In this document: positions 17,883 through 24,765 of the stretch, in pieces
How the letters are laid out: each line of letters opens with the position of its first letter
Numbering within the stretch: position 1 is the first letter of the stretch
Assembly (NCBI RefSeq): GCF_017354985.1
Contig: NZ_CP071501.1
Span: forward strand, 2,375,501-2,439,500
Length of the DNA: 64,000 nucleotides
Reading direction: 5' to 3'
Source: Shewanella cyperi
Lineage (GTDB): Bacteria; Pseudomonadota; Gammaproteobacteria; Enterobacterales; Shewanellaceae
Notes under the pieces: generated by a model
Databases searched by the model: none
Told to the model about the DNA's origin: nothing
The model's input: the letters and a program-made list of their open reading frames with translations, nothing else
Made by a program: the position numbers and the translations under genes

Positions 17883-18300
17883 CCCCGTTCCGACGCTGCC
17901 GAGGATGTTGCTGAAAATGGCGTGGCGAGGCATGGATGCCAAAGCAGCGCCAGTCGAATCAAGGATGAGCGTCTGGCGCGCCAGCCAATTTTCAGCATAA
18001 GGCCGAGGAGCTGTCAGCGTCGGTGGGGTGTCCTTGGGGTTGCAAGGGGCATTGGACAAGCAATGCCCCTTGCCCGGAGGCGGGCTGGAAGGCCGCGATT
18101 TTCTGCCGCTGGTACAGCGGCTATCTTGTGCTTTGTCCTGACATCAAGCATCGGGTGCAATTAATCACTTGCAGTGGGCTTTTGCACTGCCACTCCCGTG
18201 ACACGGCGTGAATATGTCCCTATAGCCTCCCCTCGCCATCCATGGCTCGGATGGTCACTGGTGCGGCAGTGCCAATCTATTGGTGTTCCCCTCTCGCAAT
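17883..18300. repeat. Dispersed structured repeat, copy A
   Basis: Shares long blocks with copies B (38068) and C (38670). Module 1 starts CCCCGTTCCGACGCTG and closes CAGCGTCGGTGGGG at 18028, so its ends are inverted repeats; inside them GCTGAAAATGGC pairs with GCCAATTTTCAGC. A 32-base hairpin follows (18042-18073, GCAAGGGGCATT/AATGCCCCTTGC), then GCCGCTG-GTA-CAGCGGC. Module 2 (about 18131-18300) has GCAGTG/CACTGC and GGTCACTGGTGCGGCAGTG. The interior of module 1 is about 125 bases shorter than in B and C. Confidence 0.85.
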
Positions 18301-18766
18301 CGAGTTGCCTTTAGCAAAAGGCTCAATGCACATCAAATTATCGCTTGCAGAACAACTACACCCTCTGCCAAGATGCTGACTCAAGGAGATAAAAGCGAGA
18401 TTCAGGGACGAAGCAAAGCACTTCAGCCCGTGCGGTAGCCATGCCGTTTCAAGGCGCATAGCAGGGCCTAGGACCTGTAACTATGTCATGCAATAGAGAG
18501 TGCAACCGTCGGATTTTCCAAACTCTGAATGACTGAGTGTGTACAGTGCTTTTGTACAGTCGTATTTAATTTTTGGGAAAAAGGCACCGAAAAAGCGCAT
18601 AAACCTTGCGCGTTAAATTTGAAACACTTCAGAAAAACCCACGCAAATTAATTACTTAATATTTCAGAGATAGAATTAGTAGGTTTAGAAACCGCGCATG
18701 CGCGTTTTGCTGCCAGGTATATTTGAACCAATTTCTATTTCAGTCTTTAATACAAGAATTTAGCGT

Positions 18767-18802
18767 TGCGCGTTTACACTCCTCCGAGGACTAAAACGCG
18801 CA
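18767..18802. other. Inverted repeat at the left border of the cassette-like cluster
   Basis: TGCGCGTTT (18767-18775) pairs with AAACGCGCA (18794-18802) with a small inner CCTC/GAGG arm. It lies just before GTTATAC (18819-18825) and the first small gene. The same CGCGCATGCGCG palindrome also occurs near 18693. It may be a worn attC or primary recombination site, but the partner RYYYAAC box is not clear. Confidence 0.4.
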
Positions 18803-18843
18803 TGCGCACTATACAGCTGTTATACGCCAATTGAGTTTTCGAT

Positions 18844-19509
18844 ATGTTTTTTAGAAAGAAGAATAAAGTCACAGCAATAAAACTGTACTCTATCGGGGAT
18901 GATCAAGTTGGCATTGCGAGACCAGAACTTATTGATAGTGTTTTTAAAGCTTTTGAAGAGCAATTCAGTGAAATACCTGAGAGTTACGTTATTCATGGAC
19001 CATATGGGATAAGGAAAGGTGCTTCTGTTGGTATCAAAGCATTTAAAAGCAAATTGAATGCTAAAGGCCACGAGAAATACTACGCACTTACAGGTAAAAC
19101 TGAAGGTAAGCTAGGTTTTAATCTCTTATTAGACGCGATATTGGAAAATCAAACTTACAGTGAATTAATTCTATGGTGGTACGCAGATTGTTACGCTCCA
19201 TCGTTTGAAGATGTAGTGAAGGCTGTCTCGCCGTTTTACCCTATAAGTAGTGGCTTTGAATTGCAGTCCGATGATTCATATGACACTTTTTCTGAATCCA
19301 AAATCAAGAAAGGCTTTTTTGGAGGCGCTTCTACTCACATTACATATGACCGCCTAAAATGGATCGTAAACTATGAATCTGGTGATTTAAGAACTGTATT
19401 TGGAAAGAACATACTTAGTGAAGCTCAACTAAAACAGGCTCGAATTCTTGATGGTAATATCCTGAGTGAGCAGGTTGGCGAGAAATACTTTGTGTATTCT
19501 GGCGTATAA
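18844..19509 (+). CDS. Cassette-like gene 1, unknown 221-residue protein
   Basis: MFFRKKNKVTAIKLYSIGDD start; no signal peptide or membrane segment and no family I recognise. It is soluble, mixed charge, with several aromatic-rich stretches (ELILWWYADCYAPSF). It is AT-rich compared with ggt, and its stop codon lies inside the left core of a good attC site (19504-19606), as is usual for an integron cassette gene. Function unknown. Confidence 0.75.
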   Translation: MFFRKKNKVTAIKLYSIGDDQVGIARPELIDSVFKAFEEQFSEIPESYVIHGPYGIRKGASVGIKAFKSKLNAKGHEKYYALTGKTEGKLGFNLLLDAILENQTYSELILWWYADCYAPSFEDVVKAVSPFYPISSGFELQSDDSYDTFSESKIKKGFFGGASTHITYDRLKWIVNYESGDLRTVFGKNILSEAQLKQARILDGNILSEQVGEKYFVYSGV

Positions 19510-19606
19510 CAAAGCCATCATGGCATGGACGCAAAACGCTTGGCTTGCGCTCCTTCGTCGCGAATTTTAGCCAAGCATTTATGCACCCCATATGGCGGCG
19601 TTGTAC
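19504..19606 (+). other. attC recombination site (cassette 1)
   Basis: Left core GTATAAC (19504-19510) and right core GTTGTAC (19600-19606) are near-complementary. Outer arms GCCATCATGG and CCATATGGC pair with one unpaired extra base, the extrahelical base typical of attC. Inner arms GCTTGGCT and AGCCAAGC pair, with a TCCTTCGTCGC-type apex. The length of 103 bases is in the attC range. Confidence 0.75.
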
Positions 19607-19618
19607 GGTGACAGAGTA

Positions 19619-19906
19619 ATGACCGAGAGTGAAGTTATAAATGAGTTTGCGAAAAGAGAGCGAAAGTTAACTGTAATTCTTGCACTATCCTTTGCTGTTT
19701 TTGGCTTTACACTTTTATTCAATGCACTCGCTGACGCATATATAAACCCAACATTTCCGTTTTTAGTTGGCTTTGTGCTGATGTTTTATGGCCTATACAA
19801 AGTTTATCGTTGCCCTGAATGCAATTCAGCACCAAGAGCGTTAGGAAAGGCTGGCGTTCAGATTTCACCCAAGAATTGTACTAATTGCGGGGTCAAACTA
19901 AGGTGA
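19619..19906 (+). CDS. Cassette-like gene 2, small membrane protein with zinc-ribbon-like tail
   Basis: 95 residues from ATG 19619, beginning MTESEVINEFAKRERK. Two hydrophobic segments (LTVILALSFAVFGFTLLF and PFLVGFVLMFYGLYKVY) are followed by a cytoplasmic tail with two CxxC pairs (CPEC and CTNC), a likely zinc ribbon. No known family recognised. It follows attC site 1 by 12 bases and has low GC. Confidence 0.65.
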   Translation: MTESEVINEFAKRERKLTVILALSFAVFGFTLLFNALADAYINPTFPFLVGFVLMFYGLYKVYRCPECNSAPRALGKAGVQISPKNCTNCGVKLR

Positions 19907-19994
19907 CAGCGCATAAAAAATGCCTCCAAAACGCCGCTTCGCGGCTCGAAACGAAACACATTGCTCGCATTTGTGGCGGGCGGTACCAACTATT

Positions 19995-20477
19995 ATGAAA
20001 ACAGTAACCTCACTACCGGATGATGTGATATACGAAGGAACAATTTTCGTAGGAACATACAAGCGAAAAATGTTAGGTCTTGCTTCGCCAGCTTTTGCGT
20101 ACTTTTTGACGCCGGTTGAGCTAAATATTGAAGCAGTCATTTTCGTTTGTCTTTTTTATCTCTACGTATTGCTTTTATCCAAAGTTTCTAAAATCCTATG
20201 GAGGTTTGACCGTTTAACGTGGACAAAATTGTTTGGTTCTCTGATTTTTGGTTTGTTGGCTGTCACATTCTTAAGATTCTTTGACATCAACCATTGGCTA
20301 ATACATGAGGTCGGTTACATACCTGATGGAGAGGTGAAGCAATATTTTGCGGCTATTTCCTTTGTGCCGCTGGTTGCTGCGTATTTTGATTCTTTTAAAA
20401 ATGTTGAGTTAGCCTTTTATCGGTCTAAAGGGTATGACTATCGAGGTTGGTTAGGTGACTATTTTGGTGGCTTGTAA
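19995..20477 (+). CDS. Cassette-like gene 3, unknown membrane protein
   Basis: 160 residues from ATG 19995 (MKTVTSLPDDVIYEG); a frame from 19920 would translate the intergenic hairpin GCCGCTTCGCGGC and is less likely. Three or four hydrophobic segments (LGLASPAFAYFL, AVIFVCLFYLYVLLL, LFGSLIFGLLAVTFL, FAAISFVPLVAAYF). The C-terminus YDYRGWLGDYFGGL is soluble. No family recognised. Its stop codon overlaps the left end of the next attC-like site. Confidence 0.65.
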   Translation: MKTVTSLPDDVIYEGTIFVGTYKRKMLGLASPAFAYFLTPVELNIEAVIFVCLFYLYVLLLSKVSKILWRFDRLTWTKLFGSLIFGLLAVTFLRFFDINHWLIHEVGYIPDGEVKQYFAAISFVPLVAAYFDSFKNVELAFYRSKGYDYRGWLGDYFGGL

Positions 20478-20586
20478 CAAACACATTAAACCGCACGCAA
20501 GTTCACATGGACAGTAACCCGTAGGCTCTGTCGCTTCGCACCTAAATTTATCCTACGTGTTACTTCCCTTTGTTATGGCGTTACGC
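20472..20586 (+). other. attC-like site (cassette 3)
   Basis: Left box GTAAC (20474-20478) and right core GTTACGC (20580-20586) are complementary at GTAAC/GTTAC. Inner arms GTAACCCGTAGG and CCTACGTGTTAC pair except for one mismatch, and ACAAA/TTTGT flank the boxes. The structure resembles the long attC sites of Vibrio-type chromosomal integrons. Confidence 0.6.
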
Positions 20587-20604
20587 ATGTAAGGAAATCG
20601 TCGC

Positions 20605-20946
20605 ATGAATAAAGTCAGTGTAATAAATACTATTACTGTCCCAGAGGGCATGGAACGTGACGCGGAAGAAATTCGCGAAATATATGTTGAGTATTTTTCA
20701 AAACAAGAAGGTTTTGTCGAGTCTGTATTATATAAGTCTATTGAAAGAGAAGATAACGGCAGCATTAAATACGTAAACATTGTTGTTTGGGAGTCCATTG
20801 AGGCATTTAATCGTGTAGTAAATGCTGGATTTTACAACGAAGATGGTCAAAACTCTGATGGATATAAAGTTCTCGGCAAGGGTTTTCCTGAACCAATTAC
20901 AGTTTCACCCGGAAGGTATGTAAGCATTAAGGAAAACCATGCATAA
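20605..20946 (+). CDS. Cassette-like gene 4, ABM-type small protein
   Basis: 113 residues: MNKVSVINTITVPEGMERDAEEI..FSKQEGFVESVLYKSI..YVNIVVWESIEAFNRVV. The pattern (beta strand, 'QEGFVES', 'NIVVWES.EAF') fits the antibiotic biosynthesis monooxygenase-like ferredoxin fold. Such domains act in haem or quinone chemistry or are stress proteins, but the reaction here is unknown. AAGGA lies about 11 bases before ATG. It is bounded by attC-like sites. Confidence 0.7.
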   Translation: MNKVSVINTITVPEGMERDAEEIREIYVEYFSKQEGFVESVLYKSIEREDNGSIKYVNIVVWESIEAFNRVVNAGFYNEDGQNSDGYKVLGKGFPEPITVSPGRYVSIKENHA

Positions 20947-21021
20947 CTAGGCACTGGTTAGGATCACCCAAGCTAAGTTCGTGGGACTGGTGTGTGGCAT
21001 CCCCTTTGCGTTACGTTAAGT
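20941..21021 (+). other. Possible attC site (cassette 4), weak
   Basis: Left box GCATAAC (20941-20947, overlapping the stop codon) and right box GTTAAGT (21015-21021, a full match to GTTRRRY), with GTTACGT just before it. The inner arms pair poorly, so this is a position-based call. Confidence 0.4.
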
Positions 21022-21034
21022 GACAAGGTAATTC

Positions 21035-21418
21035 ATGGAAAACTTATTAATTGTCGCTTTATTGTTTTTCTCGCTTTCCGCTACGGCTTTGGACATTTCT
21101 TGCTCTAAAGATGAATTCGAATTATCAAAAAAAGATCATCAAATAGTCGAAGTAAGATTGAATGAGAATATTAAAGATCAAATAGGCTATAGCGTTACGT
21201 TTCCTAGAAAGTTTAAGGATAAAGAGGTAAGCAGTGGTTTGCTATTGATAGGTGATAAAAATGGCTCTAAATTACTGGCATCGTTAGAGATTACACCTGA
21301 TTTCGCAAATGATGAGAATGACTTTATATTCGTATCTACTTCATCACTATTTAATGAACGCAAGTTTATACAAATAACTTACGGTTCATGTTTGTCTCAA
21401 ACAATTGAGATAAAGTAA
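21035..21418 (+). CDS. Cassette-like gene 5, small exported protein
   Basis: 127 residues with a clear signal peptide (MENLLIVALLFFSLSATA) and a mature part of about 108 residues containing two Cys (DISCSKDE and YGSCLSQT) that could form a disulfide. The predicted beta-rich mature protein resembles no family I know. Low GC and same strand as its neighbours. Confidence 0.65.
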   Translation: MENLLIVALLFFSLSATALDISCSKDEFELSKKDHQIVEVRLNENIKDQIGYSVTFPRKFKDKEVSSGLLLIGDKNGSKLLASLEITPDFANDENDFIFVSTSSLFNERKFIQITYGSCLSQTIEIK

Positions 21419-21490
21419 CATGATTAAGCCAGCATAGATCCCGTTGGTCGCAGGACATCATTTCACTCGGCCGCTGCTGGCGGATTTAAT
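21415..21490 (+). other. attC-like inverted repeat, degenerate
   Basis: GTAAC at 21415, then GCCAGCA (21428-21434) pairs with TGCTGGC (21475-21481), flanked by TTAA/TTTAA. A right-hand GTTRRRY core is not seen, so this may be a decayed cassette end. Confidence 0.35.
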
Positions 21491-21511
21491 ATCCACTCAA
21501 GGAGATAGCCT

Positions 21512-21985
21512 ATCAAATACGCTGATGAATATTCAAATCCTGAAAAAATCAGAGTAACGGCATTACTAGTTTTAGCCAGCGCTTTGGTTGTGATTGTTGG
21601 CATCAAATGGCTTTTTCCATTTATAGGATGGTATGTGGACACAGTTCATTGTCACACTCCTTTTGGTTATTCTGGAATTTCTGTTCTGTGGTACTCGATG
21701 TTTGTAGGTATGCCTTTATTCGGTGCTGTTTTCATCGGCTTATTTACTTTACCAATAGGTATTAAAGGTTTTGTGCATGGACAGTTCCCCCCCAGGGGAG
21801 TAAAAGTACTGCGTCCTACAAAGATCCTCACAGGATGGCGTGCCAATCTTAAGTCAGGCGCGCATGTATCGATTCCTATATTCTTGATATTATTTTCCAT
21901 TTGGGGCTATTTCCAAGTTGATAAAATGCCTCAAGAAATAAAAAATCCCGATTATAGTGTATGCGAAAGCAAACAAGCCCATTAA
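21512..21985 (+). CDS. Cassette-like gene 6, membrane protein with apparent ATC start
   Basis: The open frame reads KYADEYSNPEKIRVTALLVLASALVV.., begins after an in-frame TAG, and has AAGGAG seven bases before an ATC codon at 21512, where ATG would be expected. The next possible start is TTG 21584, inside the first membrane segment. If read from 21512 it has 157 residues and two or three hydrophobic segments. It could be a gene silenced by ATG to ATC, one using a rare ATC start, or a sequencing error. No family recognised. Confidence 0.5.
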   Translation: MKYADEYSNPEKIRVTALLVLASALVVIVGIKWLFPFIGWYVDTVHCHTPFGYSGISVLWYSMFVGMPLFGAVFIGLFTLPIGIKGFVHGQFPPRGVKVLRPTKILTGWRANLKSGAHVSIPIFLILFSIWGYFQVDKMPQEIKNPDYSVCESKQAH

Positions 21986-22013
21986 AGGGGCGTAATTTAT
22001 CCATGGAGGGAAC

Positions 22014-22463
22014 ATGAAATTTGATGACGCAAGTTGGCATTATGGCGGTGATTACCCAGAGGGGCAGCCAGAAGAGCACGGGGGCACACATATAGCACTT
22101 TTTCTTAAGTGGTGCTTCATCAAAGGTTGGGCTGGCGAACTCCATATGCAAAACGAGCCAGAGGCAGTACAAGCTGTAATTGATGGCACTATGTCAGCAA
22201 CTGATTTTTTGTTTCAGTACTGCGATGGCAAACTCATAGATGAGATGTTGAGCGAAACAGGTAATGCATTCGCCAAGCTTTACTACGGTGACGACGGCCT
22301 ATATTTAGCTGATTATGCAAATAACTTTGATGAACTCATGTACGTAAAGCCAGAGGCAACACATGACTTTGTGAAGTTCTCGGCCATTTTGGATGCCAGG
22401 CTGAAAAGTGGCGTTCTAACAAAGGAACAACTCAAGTCCAAGCCATGGTGGAAAGTCTGGTAA
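22014..22463 (+). CDS. Cassette-like gene 7, DUF7832-like protein
   Basis: 149 residues beginning MKFDDASWHYGGDYPEGQP, followed by GGTHIALFLKWCFIKGW. This opening recalls the hypothetical proteins now called DUF7832, found scattered in many bacteria; the rest (DFLFQYCDGKLIDEML, YGDDGLYLADYANNF) also fits. No activity is known. GGAGGG precedes the ATG. Soluble, acidic. It follows gene 6 by only 28 bases, so the two may sit in one cassette. Confidence 0.7.
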   Translation: MKFDDASWHYGGDYPEGQPEEHGGTHIALFLKWCFIKGWAGELHMQNEPEAVQAVIDGTMSATDFLFQYCDGKLIDEMLSETGNAFAKLYYGDDGLYLADYANNFDELMYVKPEATHDFVKFSAILDARLKSGVLTKEQLKSKPWWKVW

Positions 22464-22464
22464 T

Positions 22465-22550
22465 ACCTAACACCCCGCTTAAGTTCGCTCCTTCCTGTCG
22501 CTGTAACGCACCTTCGGCGTCTTCTTTATTCGCTGCTCGCGGCATTAGAT
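22465..22550 (+). other. Possible attC site (cassette 7)
   Basis: Left core ACCTAAC (22465-22471) matches RYYYAAC exactly. The matching right box is ATTAGAT (22544-22550), one base off GTTRRRY. Inner CCCCGC pairs with GCGG. Length 86 bases. Confidence 0.5.
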
Positions 22551-22562
22551 TGGAATAAGAAA

Positions 22563-22859
22563 TTGCTCTCTCGCATTAAGATAATCAGTTTCGGGACACA
22601 AGTAACAGCATTGCTCATTATGTTTGCATTGCTACTGATGGATGTTGAATTTTACGGACTTCTAAGCGTCTATGCATTCATAGTTTTGTGGAGCATAGAC
22701 AAGGTATTTTTATGGTACATTGGCGATGACTTTGGCATAGCAAATCAGGTCAGGATTAAGAAAGGCGCGCCAAAATCAATACGCTTGCTTGGGCTATTTT
22801 TTTGTTTGTTTTTCTTGTATGTCGGAGTTACAGGGCTTATCGAACATGTATCAACATAA
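22563..22859 (+). CDS. Cassette-like gene 8, small membrane protein
   Basis: 98 residues if started at TTG 22563 (LLSRIKIISFGTQV); there is no ATG in front and no clear ribosome-binding site, so the true start is uncertain. Three hydrophobic segments (ALLIMFALLLMDV, YGLLSVYAFIVLW, LLGLFFCLFFLYVGV). No family recognised. It is the last AT-rich gene before the GC-rich chromosome resumes. Confidence 0.5.
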   Translation: MLSRIKIISFGTQVTALLIMFALLLMDVEFYGLLSVYAFIVLWSIDKVFLWYIGDDFGIANQVRIKKGAPKSIRLLGLFFCLFFLYVGVTGLIEHVST

Positions 22860-22906
22860 CAATTTGCTGTGGAAATTACCTGCCACGACGTCGGTTCCAA
22901 GCTGAC

Positions 22907-22939
22907 AAAAAAACACCCCGCATGGCGGGGTGTTTTTTA
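22907..22939. terminator. Bidirectional terminator
   Basis: ACACCCCGC-ATG-GCGGGGTGT flanked by A-run on the left and T-run on the right, so it can end transcription of the cassette-like genes and of the converging dipeptidase gene. Confidence 0.9.
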
Positions 22940-23015
22940 TTGAGCTGGATTTATTCTCAAAGCCGGGCCGCTACCTTACTGTTGGGCCGCACGCTTCTTG
23001 CCGCTGGGGCGCCAG

Positions 23016-24566
23016 TTACTTCTGGGCGGCGCCTTTAACGGCCAGCTCCACCATGGCGGCTGTGTACATCTCCAGGTTCAGGTTAAGCTGCTCTTTGGTG
23101 ATGAACTCGTGTTCGCTGTGGCCCGTGTATTCCACGTCCGGCATGGCGGGGCCAAAACTCAGGGCATTGGGGAACAACTTGGCGTTGGTGGAACCGCCTA
23201 TGGCCACCGGCTTGGGATTGGTGATGCCGGTGAAGTGGCTGAACACCCCAAGCAAGGTCCCCAGGTGCGGCGCATCCTTGACCACATGGGGAGCACCCCA
23301 ATAGGTATCCAGCCCTTCCAGCTGCACCCCATGACGCTCGGACCAGGCGGCGAGCGCTTCCCGGGTTGCGTCTTCCAGTTGCTCTGGCGTGCGCCCCTCG
23401 GGACGGCGCAGGTTGATGGTCACTTCCACCCCGTTTTCCGTTGGCTTTACCAGGGTCACGGCCAATGACATGGGCCCCATAAACGCATCGCTGTAGGCCA
23501 GCTTGCCAAATTTGTCACCATAGAGGCCAAGGCCCACCATCTCGGCAACAAACTGCGCCGTCAGGGCACCGTGGGTTTGCGGCCAATCCTCGGCCTTGAG
23601 CACTTCGGCGAGATGGGCCACGGCATTGACACCCGCCTCTGGGGTAGAGGAGTGTGCCGCCCTCCCAAGGGCCCGGATGTCCAGGGTGCCCTGTTGCAGT
23701 TCAAACTGGTAACGCATGTTTTTTTGCGCTTCCGCCCGGGCCTTGAGCCGCTGCAGCAGGGCCTCATCGGCATTCTGTATGCTGGCGTGGGCCAGTTGCG
23801 GCACCTGACTGGCGAAAGAGCCGCCCTCAAACACTTTCAGTACCGGGGTATTGGGTCCCACCTTGGCCATGGCGCGGGGGATGGTGAACTGGATTTGACT
23901 CCAGCCCTTCTCCGCCGTCACCACAGGGTATTCCGCATCCAGGGTGATATTGATGTCTGCCGGGGTATAGGTTTTGAGAAACTCCCGCAGTGGATCCCAG
24001 TCCGATTCCTCGGCCAGATACACCAAGAGCTCGATGCGGCGATCAAGGGGCAAGTTCAGATCCTTGATGCTCTTCATGGCATAGAGGGCCGTGACTATGG
24101 GGCCCTTGTCATCCTCGGTGCCGCGACCTATCAGGTGCCCCGGCTCCGACTGAGTGTCCAGTTCCCAGGGACTTTTCAGCCACTGACTGGGATCGGCGGG
24201 CTGCACATCGCCGTGGGTGATAACCCCGAGCTTGGCATCGGCCTCGCCCAGCCCCAGCAGCAACACATAGCCCCTGTCTTCGAAGCTCAGACCCAACTCC
24301 CCGGCCAGGGCCTTCATCTCGGCCTTGAAGCCGATAAAGGCGGGATCGGTCAGGGGTGTTTGTCCCTCACGGGCGCGGGTATCAAAGCGCACCAACCTGG
24401 CCAGGGTCGGCGCCATGGCCGCTTGGTAATGACTGACCGCATGGGCGGCCGCCTTGTCAGCCAGGGGGGACACAGGGATTGGCTCCTTTGCTGCCAGCGG
24501 CAGACAAATGGCGGAGGCAAGCAGGGCACTTACCCCCTGACGGAAGATCTTCAGGTTATTTTTCAT
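23016..24566 (-). CDS. Exported M20-family metallodipeptidase
   Basis: 516 residues from ATG 24566, which has GGA in front and gives a signal peptide (SALLASAICLPLAAK); the longer frame upstream is not needed. M20 motifs are present: H118 and D120 in ITHGDVQPAD, EDDKGP (151-156) with the metal-bridging Asp, and EES (186-188) with the catalytic and metal-binding Glu. Overall it resembles PepV/Sapep-type dipeptidases, which hydrolyse dipeptides with two zinc or manganese ions, but here exported to the periplasm. It is divergent from the M3 peptidase pair, fitting a role in peptide use. Confidence 0.88.
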   Translation of the reverse strand: MKNNLKIFRQGVSALLASAICLPLAAKEPIPVSPLADKAAAHAVSHYQAAMAPTLARLVRFDTRAREGQTPLTDPAFIGFKAEMKALAGELGLSFEDRGYVLLLGLGEADAKLGVITHGDVQPADPSQWLKSPWELDTQSEPGHLIGRGTEDDKGPIVTALYAMKSIKDLNLPLDRRIELLVYLAEESDWDPLREFLKTYTPADINITLDAEYPVVTAEKGWSQIQFTIPRAMAKVGPNTPVLKVFEGGSFASQVPQLAHASIQNADEALLQRLKARAEAQKNMRYQFELQQGTLDIRALGRAAHSSTPEAGVNAVAHLAEVLKAEDWPQTHGALTAQFVAEMVGLGLYGDKFGKLAYSDAFMGPMSLAVTLVKPTENGVEVTINLRRPEGRTPEQLEDATREALAAWSERHGVQLEGLDTYWGAPHVVKDAPHLGTLLGVFSHFTGITNPKPVAIGGSTNAKLFPNALSFGPAMPDVEYTGHSEHEFITKEQLNLNLEMYTAAMVELAVKGAAQK

Positions 24567-24765
24567 CTTGTTCCAACAAGGATATCCGCAAAGCGCCAGT
24601 GTGCCACAGCCGGATGAAAAATACGCCGCCCCACAATAATTGTTACAAAGCAGCTGACAAAGCTGTGGCACTGGAATAGTGCCCCATGATAAACAAGGGG
24701 TTTTGACTGCCGGAGCCTCCAAACGAGACCGGTTTTCCCCCAAGCACATTAATCGGGAGCACATT

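Larger units (their letters stand above)
17547..18843. other. Long non-coding region holding structured repeat copy A and an AT-rich junction
   Basis: No protein gene supported. From left to right: a perfect hairpin (17709-17732), repeat copy A (17883-18300), then from about 18480 an AT-rich stretch with palindromic GCGCATGCGC motifs leading to the first small gene of the cassette-like cluster. The short frames here are not conserved as protein between repeat copies. Confidence 0.7.

Noticed and set aside
19907..19994. attC site between cassette-like genes 2 and 3
   Set aside because: A GCCGCTTCGCGGC hairpin is present, but RYYYAAC and GTTRRRY boxes are missing, so not called.
18000..22900. 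Integron integrase gene
   Set aside because: No tyrosine recombinase frame was found on either strand here, so the cluster is called integrase-less in this window.
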